Shown: positions 34,401-47,654 of the stretch, one piece after another
Position numbering within the stretch: the stretch's first letter is position 1
How the letters are laid out: every line of letters begins with the position of its first letter
NCBI GenBank assembly: GCA_019671005.1
Contig: CM033724.1
Coordinates: forward strand, 21,429,786 to 21,493,785
DNA length: 64,000 nt
Reading direction: 5' to 3'
Source: Hibiscus mutabilis
Taxonomy: Eukaryota; Streptophyta; Magnoliopsida; Malvales; Malvaceae
Notes under the pieces: generated by a model
Database searches by the model: none
What the model was told of the DNA's origin: nothing
What the model saw: only the letters and a program-made list of their open reading frames with translations
Made by a program: the position numbers and the translations under genes

Positions 34401-35287
34401 TACAAAAGTGCCCTTTATCCAACAGGTGAGATTGATTTTATCATCAATAAAGGGCCAAGATTTAAACTTCAAATTTATTCTTCCAAAAATAGCTCTTGTA
34501 ACTTCAAATATTTCAAAATTACCATCCCTACCAAATGACCAATGTGCCCTCCAACTAATCTTTATTTACTAGTTTGTTTCAAAATTGCCATTCCATTAAA
34601 ATATAACTAAATTAGTTCCTCCTCAACCGGACACCATTCCATAAATATCATTTTATGATTTTCCATGGATTATGGAACAACATCTGAAATTTCAATTCAA
34701 TCTGATTTCCCGATATTCACAAAATACATCTACTACGATTTCTTTACCGAGCTATCGGATCTATTCTGAAAATTCTATATTTCCATAATATTCCTCATAT
34801 CATTATTCTTCATCAAATGAACTAAATTTAAATCTCGAGTTAGTAGTTTACCAACTTTGCCCTTATGATTTTCCAAAATTACGATCTTGCCATTTTTCAT
34901 CTAACAACTCATATTTAGCATGGAAAATCAACTTAAATCCAAGGGTTCATATTCTTCCAACACAAAGAAAATATCTTAGACATGTAAAATGACATAATCA
35001 ACCGTGGCTTATCATCCTTCAAAATATCTTGGATATTCGATTCGATCCGATTATTCGAATATTCTTTCAAACTTTATCGCTTTATAGCCAAGAATACAAA
35101 CTCCATACGGAAAATCCAGGTAACACAAAAATGTCATTCTTGGGGGTAAACTATTCATTTATGGGGTTAAAATATACAACTTTTGAAAAATACAATTTGG
35201 GCCCTAAACTTTTCCAAAGTATACACTTTAACCCTAAACTTTCAAAATTTTCATTTTGGTCACTAACCAAAAATTTGGGATATTACA
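31475..35287 (-). repeat. B 5' LTR
   Basis: Direct repeat of 25183-29027. Its palindrome has decayed (TGGCATGTAA near 32393), and so have parts of the duplicated unit near 32230. Confidence 0.9.
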
Positions 35288-36696
35288 TATCCTCTTCTTA
35301 TACATCATTGTCAAATTGGTTATCCACTTTTGACAAATTGTCAAAATGGTCACTAGCTCGAATAATCACCGGTTTAGCATTCTAACTTAAATTTCATGCC
35401 TCAAGCATCACTAACAACAAAAATACATTTCAAACTCCAAAGATCAGAATTGAACCCCTAACTTTAACACTTTGCTGAATTAGTCCTTTAGGGTTTTGAT
35501 TTCAACCAACAAGTCAAGCTTGCTAGATTACTAACTCATCATCACAAACCCTAGTTCAAGGTTGGATCACTAAACCCTAATATTCTTCAAGGCTACTAAA
35601 TTGTTTAGGGTTTAAATCCTAATTCAAAAACATGAATCCAACATCATTCTTGCTTGATTTCAATATAAAATCGAACATAGATTGATAAAATCATAAAACC
35701 CCCGATTTTGAACATAAACCCTAATTTCTTTCTCATATCAGATCTCATCAATCAAACATGAAATCCATGAATAATTCACATCAATAAATAGAGATTGAAG
35801 AGAATAACAACTTTGTAGTTCGGAAGATTACCTAAAAATCGAGTTTCGAAGCTTAAATCGAGCTTGTAAGATTTTCTCTTCTTTCTCCTCTTTCTCCACG
35901 GTTTGGGAATGAATTTTTGGATGATAACTCTTCATATATCATATATTTATGCCACTTGTATAAATAAAAATGAATTTTTAATTCATTTTATTCCAATTTA
36001 CCAAATTGTCCCCAACTGAATTCAATATAAAATTGTTACTCTGGATTCAATAAAAAATTCGTCCTCCAATTTTTAATTCAATATAAAATTCTTCCTCGAA
36101 TTTTCAACAAGTACTGGTTCAGGTTAAATGAAAATCATGATAGAAAATATATCATTACCTTTTTCTTATTTACTTTTTTTTATAATCACTACATGGTCGT
36201 AAAGAACTATCTTCCTTCTTTACGAATAATTCTGGAGCTTCTCACAATAGCACACTGGATTGATTATAACTCTAGTCTAACAATTCTTACAGCTAAGCTT
36301 TCAGCTCTTTTAACTCCTAGAAAATTTTCCAGGTCACTTCTATTGTAAGTACTACTTTGTGGCATTAGTCCACCCAAAAGAAAACATGTTCCCTTAGGAA
36401 TAATATTACTTCTTCATATCTGAATATCTTAATATCATTTAATCATAAACTTATAGTTCTACGACTGCCTTTTTACCTTGAAATGTGAGTCCTTACTTGA
36501 CCTCTAAAATTCGTCGATTGAGGAAATCTGGTAACGTCTTACTTTTCTTACTATAATCTTATACTAATAGTAGCAGCTTCAAGTCATACAATCAACACAT
36601 CAGTAATATGACATTCTATTTATTTACTGATAAACTTATAACAAACTTGGTTTAGCATCAAGAACTGGCTAAACCTATAGATATGATGTCAATAAA
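35288..36696 (-). repeat. A left LTR, last part, and A interior remnant
   Basis: 35293 to about 36024 aligns with about 41960-42675 of the right LTR. After ACTGAATTCA the two part company: the left side passes into a pol tail and then leader sequence. The leader (about 36480-36696) is the near-complement of the start of D (63130-63560). No catalytic domains remain. Near 36676-36690 a primer-site-like GATATGATGTCAA is a decayed tRNA-Met site. Confidence 0.65.
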
Positions 36697-37440
36697 TGTA
36701 ACACCCTCAACGTATATTCGATGATTAAATATGCATTGGAGATGTTACTAAATTATTTAACTGATTTCCTGACTTGTAAATTTTTTTTATAAAATAATAT
36801 TTTCTTGACTTTTGAAGTATTCATAGCCTATTTGTATAATGCTAGTTTTGACCCTAAATTGATTTATAAAACATGTTAATTAGCTATTAAAATAAGTATG
36901 TAACTTAGGGTGAAAACTAGGTATACTGCCTAGGCCCTTTCTTGAATTTCAAATCTTTACGTGAAAAACGATAATTTAAAATTTTACTTTTAAAACATCT
37001 AACGAATAAACTGATACATGCCCACTAAAGAATATCATAAATTAGAATGTCTTACTGATGCTTGGCAGATTGCAGCTTGATTAACATGCTTGACTCCTCT
37101 TTCGGTAAGTTTCCAATAACCTACATGTGAAACAGCACACGCTAAGTATTCACTTAATGAGGCAACTATAATTTAAAATAAATCGTTTCAAAGTATAGAA
37201 TCATATAAATTAAACTTATCAAGTCATTCCTCTATCATATAACAATGCAATACATTTCCTGCAAAATGGTAAGTGATTCCAGTACAACTTATATCACATC
37301 ATAAACAAGTATAAATATCATGTTCTTAGTATTTATCAGTACTCATGTAATCATTTGCAATATAACCTTCCTTCAGAGATAGCCCAAAGTATATAATTAT
37401 GAGATCAAGGTACTCGAGTCACATGTATAAGACACATGAG
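36697..37440 (-). repeat. A right LTR, first part
   Basis: Aligns with 12842-12877 plus 22962-23667 of the left LTR, starting TGTAACACCCTCAACG. Interrupted at 37440 by solo LTR C. Confidence 0.85.
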
Positions 37441-40435
37441 TGTAATACCCCGAAAATTTTACTAAGTTATATAAGGGTCATTTAGTACCAAGGTTTTGGC
37501 ATAAGGCTAACTTAGTGACCAAAATGAAAAGTTGGTAAAAGTTCAGGGTCCCAAGTGTAAATTTTCCCAAAGATGTTTTTTATTCAGTGTGAGGATAAAT
37601 CCGATCAGAATAAAGATTTTGGTAATAGTTTTGGAGGTTAGGATGCAGTAGAAAATATAAAATTTTGATCGAATAAAATTGTTAAGCGTGCTCAGATTAG
37701 AGAAAAGTTTTGGGTGACCTTTTGGGAAGTGTCACATAACAATATTTTGATTAGTAAAAAGGACTCAGAAGAAGTGGAAAGATTCGTATAAATGCTTAAT
37801 GAAGGATTTTCAAGAAAGATTCTACCCGATAAAGATTTCGGGTAATTATCGGTATTTTTGGATCGAGTCAAATTTCTAAGTTTGACTTTATTAAATGAAG
37901 GATTTTATATGAAAATATGAATTTATTCGTGGAATTAGAGAAATATGTGATTCCCGAATTAGAGTTGATAGTTCGATAGAAGAAAAATCGTAGAAGGAGA
38001 AAATTAGATAATTAGATCTAACAAAAATCATAAAATGATATTTTATGATTTAAGATAGTTATGGCCGGTTGGAATGGAATTAAACTAGTTCAAATGTAAT
38101 GGGCTGGCATAATTTTGAACTAGTTGTAATTTTTATTTAGTTAAGGGGGCAAATTTGGAAAAGGTGAAAAATGAATAAAAAATCAGTTTTATCTTTACAA
38201 GTGGCAAATTATTATTAAACATGGATAATTATAATAGTCAAAAGGATGAACAATTCGTTCATCTTCTTCATGCCATTCGAAAATAAGGAAAAAGAAGGGA
38301 AAATAGGAAAAAAATCCTAGCCATTTTGAAGGCTTTTGATCAAGAATTCAAGCAAGGTTCTTTGAGATAAAGTGATGTACTCTTCATTATCTACATTTTG
38401 ATAGTAAAATTGCATGCAATTATGAAGTTTTGGATTATGGTTTGAAGAGAGAGAAATTAGATGGAATCCAAGTAGTATATGATGAATTAAGCTTAGTTGT
38501 GATGAAAACAAGCTTGAAATCAAGTTAATTTCATGTTGGAAGTTATAAACCCTAAATTTGAATTTAAGGATTTGTTAGGGTTTTAAGAATTAAGGATGAA
38601 AATGGTTAGATTATGATGTTTGAAGCATTATATTGATGATGGAAGTTCAATTTTGATGTTGGAAGGTCAAATTCCCTTTAGGTATTAATTCAAAAATTTG
38701 AAGAAAATTTGGGACTAAATTGTCAGAATTTAATTGATGGTGTAAATGAATAGAAAATGGTGTTTCAAGCTTGAATTGAAAATTTAGGACCAAATTGTAA
38801 AATTTGAAAAGTTATGGATCTTCTTGGCAATTAAATGAAATTAAGGATTAATTTGTCAAAAATTATTTTGGTGATGAAAATAGTGGAATTGTGATATTAG
38901 AAGCTTATTTTAGCATTTTTGGACCAAATTGAATATTTGAAAAAGTTTAGGGTCCTATACGGCTATTTGAAGAAATAAGGGTATGTTTCTGGAAATTTTG
39001 TTTTTGAAGGGAGACTGGGCTGTAAATTGTAGACATTATGATAAAATTAGCTTGAATTGATGAAAAAGGACCATTTTGGCAAGAATGAGAAAGTAAATGA
39101 TTAAAATGGAAGAATTGAAAATTATGGCATGAATAGTTGCCAAATGTTCAAAATGGCCACTAAGGACCCAAAATGAGATATATGGAAAACATTAGTATTT
39201 TATTTGGCAATGTTAGAATCGAATTAAGTAAGTGTATAGTAATAAGTATATTTGATTGATTTTTACAGTTGCAAGAAATACCGAGGAAGGTACAAGTATT
39301 CAAGGAAATTAAAAGATTAATGAGTAAGCTTAGTGAGACAAGATAATAAATGGCCCAGGTGAGTGCATTTATATGTTTTGAAATGTATTTTAGTAAACTT
39401 TTATAAATTCTATTTATTTGATTTTATTAAAATGATAACATGGTTTTTCTATAAGTTATATGATGATTCACAGGCAAAGGAAAAAGGTTAGTACATGTTA
39501 GGGTATGAATTGCCCTATTATGTTTTATTTTGATAAGTTATTATTGAATAATGGTGATAAATGAATCATTTATCAAATGATAATTTACAAGTCAATTATA
39601 TGAAATTATTTGCCCAAGTTTATGATAGAGAGTTACAGTATAGTGGCATGCCATTAGAGGTCTAGTAGTCAAGGACTGCAGTATAGCTATACACCGATCT
39701 TCAGATCTATATGTTTTCGGCACTTATGTGTCTATATGTTTCTGGCATTTAATGTGTCTATATGTTGTTGTCACTTCGGTGACTAGTACTCAAGGAGTAC
39801 CGACCTTGCATACTTTAGTTTATCTTTATACAAATTCTTGGGCTAATTATAAAGTAAAACTATATGAAATTCACTATTTCTTATATGCGATTGTTTATAA
39901 GTATATGAAAGATTTGATATGATTTTTGCTTAACCATGTTTTCATTTACTTTGATACTTATTTATGATTATTTATAATGCCCCACTAAGTTGTACTTAAC
40001 GTGTGATTGTTTCACGCGTAGGAAAATAGAAGCTTTGGGAGTAAGGAGCATTAGCGAACATCATCTATCGAAAAATAGGTACATCAGTATCAGTAATATA
40101 ATTTTTATGTTGTTGATATTTACTAGTTGGCATGTATAGTAAATTGTGAAGCATGCTCTAATATGAATCGTATTTTATTTAGAATCTAAATGATTTTTAA
40201 ATTAGGCAGTTTATAGGTAGTTTTATTAATTATATGCTAATGGATCAAACTGTTAAGTTGCTGCCTGAATCATGGTTCAAAATTAAATGCGAAATTATTA
40301 AGTTTAAATTTTACGCGATTAACTATTTTTTACAGTCAAAGATAAAATTTTCTTAATATTAAAGAATTTTTTTACAAGTATCATGCGACATCCTTAACAC
40401 TTATTCAGCAATGAATACGGGAAAGGGGTGTTACA
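37441..40435 (+). mobile_element. Element C: solo LTR of a Tekay/Del-like element
   Basis: A 2995-bp stretch beginning TGTAATACCCCG and ending GGGGTGTTACA, with no internal domain and no second copy, cleanly interrupts the A right LTR. The left LTR of A reads straight through the same point. The start resembles the complement of A's own LTR end, so C belongs to a related family in the opposite orientation. It contains TGGCATGCCA (39644-39653) and the CTAAGT-TGT-ACTTAA hairpin block (about 39985-39999). Both flanks carry ACATGAG: 7 bp rather than the usual 5. Produced by LTR-LTR recombination of a full element (inference). Confidence 0.8.
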
Positions 40436-43400
40436 ACATGAGTGTCTAACTTGAACATGTAAATGAGTACGTACTTGAGGACGTTCTTTGCTCCTCATTA
40501 AAGCACCTCGTTAGTGCCGTTAGCACTATGGGCTTGGATCCCCAGGGTGCACACCAAGGGCTTGGGTCCCCTAGGTGGAAATGACACCGTAGTGCCTAAC
40601 TTGAACATGAAAGATGTGTACGTACATCGAGGATGCTCTTTGCTCCTCATAAAAGCACCTCTTTAGTGAACTTGGCACCATGGGCTTGGATCCCCAAGGT
40701 GCAACACTAAGGGTTTGGGTCTCCAAGGTGGGTGTGACACTGTAGTAGTCACAAAACATGTAATCATATCATAACTTGTGTGCTGCATCTGCTAAGGACT
40801 CTATGGCATACCAACTATACCATGGACTCTCATAACTAAATACTTGGGCATTTCATTTCATTATCAATCAATTTTCATCATTCATGTAAACTGGCAATTA
40901 ACATCCCATATTTCATCATAATTTTTCATATGTACTTGCCATTACTGTGTAATGCATCAATATAAATCATATAAGTCGATATTAAGCAATTCATACCCAA
41001 TATCTAAAATTTCGATTTATCTTAGATAAATCTTTATGCTATATCAATGTATCACATATGCCATTTAATATTTCATGACATTTGCATATCTTTGATCAAC
41101 ATACTTTTTCATTAATATCAAGGCTGACTCATCACAAGTCTTCCTCATATCATATATAAAATAGGTAAAAATGCACTCATCTTGGCCTTGTAATGAAGTC
41201 GACTTTACACTTGATCTCACTGCCGACCTTTTCCTTTTCATTTTTTTAGTACGGTCCCAATTTGTATCGAAAGCTGCATTATAAAATAACATATACCATT
41301 TCAAGTATATGTTAGAACATATTCACTCTAAATATAATAATGGAAAGTAAATAAAATAACTATCCATTAAATATATAATTGATCCAATAAAGTTTCTTAT
41401 ATTCGAATCACATTTTTCTCATATTTTACCTTAAGCTTTCAACCTTTACTAAAATACTTTTAGTCCCTAAGGACTTTTTTAAGCTTCAAATAGTTAATTT
41501 AAACTTGATCCTTACATTTTTCATCATTTACACTTTAGGACCTAAACTTTGAAAAGTTCCATTTTTGGTCCCTAAACCTCAAGCCGACTTGTCTTCTTGG
41601 TCCCCAAAGGAATGTTTTTGATCCAACTAATCCATTTCCTATTTTCCCACAATTTTTCCTTTACATTTGCTTAATAGCCGAAATGGTCTCTTATATTCTA
41701 CAAATTGCCGTTTTGGTCCCTAAGTGAATGCAAGCTTCTATTTAGTTCAAAATCAACACCTAAATCACTTGAATAAAATTTTCCACCCTAGTACTCTTCA
41801 AATACCTAATTGTCAAATTTCAACCCATTGTTCTCTAATTTGTCGAAATAGTCACCAATTTACAATTCAAGGATTCTAGCTTTAAAACTAGGCCCCCAAT
41901 AATCAACTATACATCATAATCATCACTTAACATAAAAATCAGAATTTGTCCTTTTCTTTTACACCATTGCCAATTTATTTATCCACTTTTGACAAATTAT
42001 CAAAATGGTCACTAGCTCGAATAATCACCGGTTTAGCATTCTAACTTCATTTTCATGCCTCATACATCACTAACAACAAAATACTTTTCAAACACCAAAA
42101 ATCAGAATTGAACCCCTAACTTTAATAGTTTTTTAAATTAGTCTTTTAGGGTTTTGATTTCAAACAACAAATCAAGCTTGCTAGATTACTAACTCATCAT
42201 AACAAACCCTAATTCAAGGTTGGATCTCTAAACCCTAATCTTCTTCAAGGCTACTAAATTGTTTTGGGTTTAAATCCTAATTCAAAAACATGAATCCAAC
42301 TTCATTCTTGCTTGATTTAAACATAAAATCGAACATAGATTGATAAAATCATAAAACCCAATTTTGAACATAAACCCTAATATCTTTCTCATAACAAATC
42401 TCATCAATCAAGCATTAAATCCATGAATAATTTATATCAATAGATAGAGGTTGAAGAGAAGAACAACTTTGTAGTTCGGAAGATTACCTAAAAACCGAGT
42501 TTCGAGGCTTAAATCGAGCTTGTAAGATTTTCTCTTCTTTCTCCATAGTTTGGGAATGAATTTTTGGATGATAACTCTTCATATATCATATATTTATGCC
42601 ACTTGTATAAATAAAAATGAATTTTTAATTCATTTTATTCTAATTTACCAAATTGTCCCCAACTGAATTCATATTTACTAGTTTACCATTTTGTAAAATT
42701 CTAACTAAACTTATTTGGATTCCAACCAACCACTATTCATCCATTAAAGAAATCTCAAAATTCCTTCCATGCCCCTTTTGGGTGAAAAGACCAAAATACC
42801 CTTTACCAATCAACTATTTTACAAAATTACCATTCTAGGCAATTTTAGACAAATAAATTTAATCCAAACATTTAACTCTCCAAATATCCATAAAATAATA
42901 TGTTATAACTCTTCCAAAGTTTATGGAATCATCTCCAAAATTTTAGCTTGATCCAATTTACCGATAAATGCCGAGAATTTTATCGGTTACTAAATAAATT
43001 CCTTAATCAAAATAAACCAGAGGATCATCCTGAATCGAACTAAAAAATTTTCAACACTTGGAAATGACTTTTATAACCTTTCTCTATCATATGGTAAAAT
43101 TTTATATTTTTTCAGTTTGATCTGGGTATTCGAATTCCACTTAAACTTTGACTGTGACTTCCCAATAATCGAAATATCGGATCAAACTACTAATTCCACA
43201 TTCGTTGCACACCAATAGTTGCTCTATCTATTTATTAAATAAAACACCTAAATTTTGGGAAATTACAAGTTTGGTCCTTCAAATTTTCATATTTCGACTT
43301 GTACCATACAAGTTTTGAAAACTTATTATTTTGGTCACTAAACGTTAACCTGAATCCCTATTCCAATTTTCCCTGGATTTTAACCGAATTTTGCAAGTAC

Positions 43401-43583
43401 GCTAATTAGCTTGCCCTCTATCATATGATGCTTTTAAATCTCAGAAATTCCTTTTCTATAACCCATAATCAATGAAATCCTAACTTTTGCATTTTTGTCA
43501 TTTTAGTCACTAAGATAGCTTTTAAGCTATTATCTTAGTACTAAATGATCCTTAATCAACATAGTAAAATTCGGGGTATTACA
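40436..43583 (-). repeat. A right LTR, second part
   Basis: Aligns with 23661-25182 and 35288-36024 of the left LTR. The last 900 bp (42675-43583) have no partner because of the deletion on the left. It ends GGGGTATTACA, resembling the complement of the C LTR start. Confidence 0.85.
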
Positions 43584-43588
43584 AGATG

Positions 43589-44263
43589 CTTATAATCCAA
43601 GATAAGGGAATTACAATTCATCGGAGCCATAATAAAATCAGCACACTCAACTGCAGTCACAACAAACTCCGTTGCAACCACAATATCTTTAGTTGCCACA
43701 ACTGCATGCTCAAGCACCTATGCAGCCACAATATAGCCCAACTTCCACATATGATCCGTACGCAGCTCTTGCAACTTTCATGCAAGAGCATTTCACTCAA
43801 ACGAAAGCAATTGTTCATGGAAATTTCTCATCGATTCGTGCTTTAGAAGCACAATTGGGATAACTTGCTTCCACAATGAATCCTAGACTGTAAGGCACAC
43901 TTCTGAGGGATAAGGAATCATATATAACAACTCAATAAAGTGGAGAAGTGGATCATAACGACAAGATTAAATCTGAAGAGATTGTTGATGTGCCAGCAAA
44001 ACTTGTTCCAACAGTTGTCACTTCTTTGCCTAAAGTGATCCAATCTAATATGTCAACACAACTCAAAATGTTGCCGCAATTCAAAATGTCAGCGCAATCT
44101 GAAGTGTCCTCACCTCTACCTTTGCCACAACAAGTTTATGATTACATACAGGATCAACAAGATGACAATAATTTACCAATGGAATCTGAGCATATAAGGG
44201 TTGAATCTTTAGAATTCTTGAAAAAATCACTTCATCTATTGGAAGTAATCTCTTGAGGAACAA
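43589..44263 (+). pseudogene. H gag-like region, C-terminal part
   Basis: Resumes the frame broken at 12841: 'AYNPR', Gln/Pro-rich sequence, then near 43830-43865 'SSIRALEAQLG.LASTMNPR', the 'IRxLExQLGQLA' motif that marks the end of Athila-like Gag. Stops (TAA, TAG) interrupt it. 43948-44256 continues with a hydrophilic stretch 'MDHNDKIKSEEIVDVPAKLV' rich in Pro, Gln and Val, which would fall where a protease normally begins; no protease motif is visible. Confidence 0.65.
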
Positions 44264-45240
44264 AAAATGTTAGATTTGAATCCATCAAAAGAAGGGTATG
44301 AACATTTAGGAGAAGATAGTCTATCCATGGTGATTCCCTCTGATATTATTTCTGCACCAAAATCTCCATTGATGGAGATGTTTGAAAAGTTAAAACAAAG
44401 TTGTGGTTTGATTCATCCTTCACTTGATTTCCATAGAACTCTAGAAGAGGATTACTATGACAATTGGCTAGAGTAACAATTACCACTACAATAAACACTA
44501 CATCCAACTATGATGGAAGCTGATAAGTATGAGGTAATCAATGGGTTAGATTTTAGAAATGTTGCTCACATTGAATTCATGCCTTCCAAGATAGTAACAA
44601 GATGGAGGGTACAAATGGACTTTAAAGGAACACAAAAAAGGACATATCCACCAAGGCAACACAAGAGGGAATGGCTGCAATCACATTGGCCAACCCTTTT
44701 TTGGTAGAATTGTCACTCACTAGAGGGTGCATATAGACTATAAGAAGTATCGAAAATGACTCTCCAAGGCAACCTTAGCCACAATGAAATAATAAATTGA
44801 CCCTTCTTATGGGTGCACTCAAATTTCACTAGTGTGTTCTTTCGAATAAGAGGTGGCTTAAGATGTCGAAGCTAAACTGGAACTATATAAGCCAACTATG
44901 GATATAGCTAAGTAGAAGAAGAAGATGAAGACGTTGTTGCAAAAATTGTCACTATATCCGATGTTGTGGATGGAAATATTAAGAAGAGAACGCTACAACG
45001 AGATGGAGCTCAACTGACAGAAGCTGTTGATGACATCGAAGGAAGAGGGAAATAAACCCTTTGGTAATGGTAATTTACATTGTGCCACTAGAAAGTTATT
45101 TCCTACCCATGAGGCAATCGATGATGCCGGGGCTAAGTCAAAAACCAGGAAGCAATTTGAGGAATGTGCAAAGCCAAAAAGATATAGAGGAAGCGCTTTA
45201 AAGACAAGAAGCATCAGGCGACCACATTAAGAGTAGAGGA
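44264..45240 (+). other. H unassigned coding-like region
   Basis: Short open stretches at 44267-44476 ('MLDLNPSKEGYEHLGEDSLS'), 44510-44707 and 45027-45230 lie on the element strand, separated by stops. I recognise no domain. They may be degraded element-specific coding sequence. The position, after gag and before the 3' UTR, is where pol is missing. Confidence 0.35.
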
Positions 45241-46180
45241 ACACAAAGTTAGTTTATTTTAATTTTTTTAGTTTGTTATGATCCTGCATTTTATGTAGTT
45301 GTTGTTTTCCTTTTGGTACTGCATTTTTTCATTGCATCTGTATGGTCACTGCATTGTCATTGCATTTTCTTCTTTGTATTGGGGACAATGTAATCTTTAA
45401 GTTTAGGGTTATACACCTAGGGTTTGAAATGCACGCCCATTTCAAAAAAAAATCTAAGCAAATGCAAGGTTCATTTTGTGCTATAAATTTTTTTCTTACA
45501 TTCGATGCTTAAATCTTAAATCTTGTTAATGAATTTGTTGGTTACATGTGATGGAATGTTATTTTAAAATTCTATTTATGAATGAATTTGGTTGCAAGAG
45601 TAATGGATACATAGTATCATCTCTTAGATCTTAGATGAATCTGCCTAGTTTAAAGGTTGTTATATATGTTTATAGATCATATTATGTGTATATAAAGAAC
45701 ACTCCAATGTGGGTGCATAATGAAAGTAGCTTAAGGGGGAACACTCCAATGCATGCGTTAGAAAAATGAATTTGGCCAAAAGCTGTCTCTGCATGAGTGT
45801 GTGTCTAAGCAATGAAGTACTCCTTGGGGGTTCATTGTACAACATTTCACTTCTCAGGATCTTAGGGTGCATTCATTCTTTGATATCCCTCGATGCTTAA
45901 GAAAAAAGAAAAAGAAAAAATATATTACATGCTTATATAGTATAATAAAATAAAGATTGTTTAGGTAGGAGAAATTTGAGATGTAAGGCATGATGCTAGC
46001 TTTGATGAATTGCAAGTTCATTCATTCATTCATTCACATTCCTGAGATGTCGATGCAATCTTCTATCATGTAGATGTAATTGATTCATTGACAGTTGAGA
46101 TGGTTCCAGTTGCTAGAATGTTCATCAATTGGTGCTTTACCTTGCTGCTTTTTATTTTGCTTGAGGACAAGCGAAAACTT
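45241..46180 (+). other. H 3' untranslated region
   Basis: Non-coding, T-rich, ending in 'ttgaggacaagcg' and the purine tract, a phrase often found just before the 3' LTR of Athila/Tat and TR-GAG elements. 45660-45880 contains two close units 'gaacactccaatg' (about 45707 and 45739). Confidence 0.55.
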
Positions 46181-46193
46181 AAGTTTGGGGGTG
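46181..46193 (+). promoter_or_regulatory. H polypurine tract
   Basis: AAGTTTGGGGGTG directly abuts the 3' LTR at 46194. Confidence 0.75.
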
Positions 46194-47649
46194 TGATGGT
46201 ACTTTAAAAGAAATTTCTTTTCACCTTATTTATTGATTAATTTGTCCCCATCATGTTATCATTTGCATGCATTTTAGTATTTTCATCTTTTTATTTGCAT
46301 TTTTTGAAACTCAACGACTCTTTCTTGAATTATCCTTGAATTTATCACATTTTTGTTGCTAATGTTGCTACATGAGTTCTTCCAAAATTGCAGTCAGGAC
46401 TGTTGTCGTATTGGGATGCCACTGCAATACTAATGTCGTTGCATAACCGTTGTTTGGATTGCGTGCAAGACTGTCACTATATTGACAGCTGTAAAAAACA
46501 TAAGATCAAATTGACGCTAGCAAGAAGATAAGATCAAAGGACAATGAGCTAGTAGTTAGTTACAACAACTTTTGTCTAGACTAGAGTGGGCATAATAAAA
46601 TAGTCATTGTCGCCACAATGACAGCTGTCAAGATAAAATCAAAGAATTATGAGCTGTCCATTAGTTCAACTATCCTATAAAAAATTTTATTCAAAAAATC
46701 TATGAAGGACGCCTGTAAACACCCAATTGGAAAGTGATAAGGATATATATACATATATTCTTACCCTAAAAAGGGGAGGTTAATATCTTACCATCTTTTT
46801 CCTTGGTTTTGGAGCTTTCTCTTGATGGTTATCGTGGCTTAAAGCTTCCATGGGGCAACTGAGGTGAATATAATGTAGAATTAAGTAGCCACGATGAATG
46901 TGAGGCAAGAGGAAGCATCAAGGAGCTATCAATTTAGCTAGAGATAGTTTTTCTCATTCACTCCTTAATGTTTCTTTTGTTTAAACGTTGATGATTATGG
47001 TTTAATTTCATCTTGTTTGGAAATACTTTATGAATGTTGACTGAATGCTTGTCTTATTAAGCTTTTCCTCTATCTTTGGATCTTTGGGTTTGAATGTTTT
47101 TATGCACGAAAGTGCTTATTGCAGTCACTACCATTGAGAGATGCAGTGACATTCAAGTTAACAAGCTATTACAAGGAAAGTTGGATAAGGATATAACAAG
47201 AGTTAATCCACTTGTTCTTGTATTTTCTTATTTAGCCATCACTGAGAGGTGTGGTGAGTGGGCTCATATAAGTCTTTGATTAAGGGTGGAAGTTGAGATT
47301 AGTAAGATATTCACGTGCTTTATTGTATCGACAATCATCTTTTCCTTTGTTTCTCGCTATCATTCATTATTCTATTGATGAATCACTGAGGGAACCCCAC
47401 TTCTATTATTATAGTTTCTTTTTAATTTCAGTATATTGCTCTAACATTACCTATAACATTACCTTTCATTGCTCTGACAGTACCTATTGCATTTACCTTA
47501 TTTTTCTTACTTATTGCACTGACATTGGTAGACATCCAAACAACCATCCTCGTAGGATCAATATTTAACAGATTTCCATTTGTCTACTATAGTTGCATCA
47601 ACATGTGTTCGATTGCACAAAAATTGTGAGATGTTATTTCATCGATTAG
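46194..47649 (+). repeat. H 3' LTR
   Basis: Direct repeat of 10948-12379; starts TGATGGTAC. The expected terminal CA has become TA. Followed by the target duplication GCAGG. Confidence 0.85.
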
Positions 47650-47654
47650 CAGGG

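Larger units (their letters stand above)
25183..35287 (-). mobile_element. Element B: Tekay/Del-like chromovirus with 3.8-kb LTRs
   Basis: LTRs 25183-29027 (3845 bp) and 31475-35287 (3813 bp) start TGTAACACC and end GATATTACA on the plus strand; a 120-nt hand-aligned sample is about 93% identical. At the inner edge of the right LTR, CGACTTTGATACCA (minus: TGGTATCAAAGTCG) is a tRNA-Met-type primer site with one mismatch in its first 11-12 bases. That fixes the direction as minus, with the right LTR as the 5' LTR. The 2447-bp interior (29028-31474) keeps only the integrase end; gag, RT and RNase H are deleted or unreadable. Confidence 0.85.
12842..43583 (-). mobile_element. Element A: chromovirus (Tekay/Del-like), interrupted by I, B and C
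   Basis: It starts TGTAACACC at 12842 and ends TATTACA at 43583. The left LTR is in pieces: 12842-12877, 22962-25182 and 35293 to about 36024. The right LTR is 36697-37440 plus 40443-43583. Copies are about 93% alike in a 125-nt hand-aligned sample. At about 36024 the left LTR stops short by roughly 900 bp and passes into a pol tail that reads 'CCTCGAATTTTCAAC' on the plus strand, so a deletion removed the LTR end and most of the interior. Only about 670 bp of interior remain (36025-36696). A and D share sequence next to the primer site, so they belong to one family. Confidence 0.8.
10948..47649 (+). mobile_element. Element H: gag-only Athila/Tat-like LTR retrotransposon (interrupted by A)
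   Basis: Its LTRs (10948-12379, 1432 bp; 46194-47649, 1456 bp) start TGAT and end in CA or TA. They are about 86% alike in a 145-nt hand-aligned sample, the most diverged of the nested pairs. A tRNA-Asp-type primer site follows the first, and a purine tract AAGTTTGGGGGTG precedes the second. After removing A, the interior is only about 3.1 kb and encodes gag-like pieces with no protease, RT or integrase. This is the form called TR-GAG: a non-autonomous element supplying Gag but relying on a partner's Pol. H inserted into G in the opposite orientation. Confidence 0.8.

Noticed and set aside
35029..35385. 118-codon frame near the right edge of B
   Set aside because: Spans the B LTR end and the A LTR; no domain and not kept in the other B LTR.
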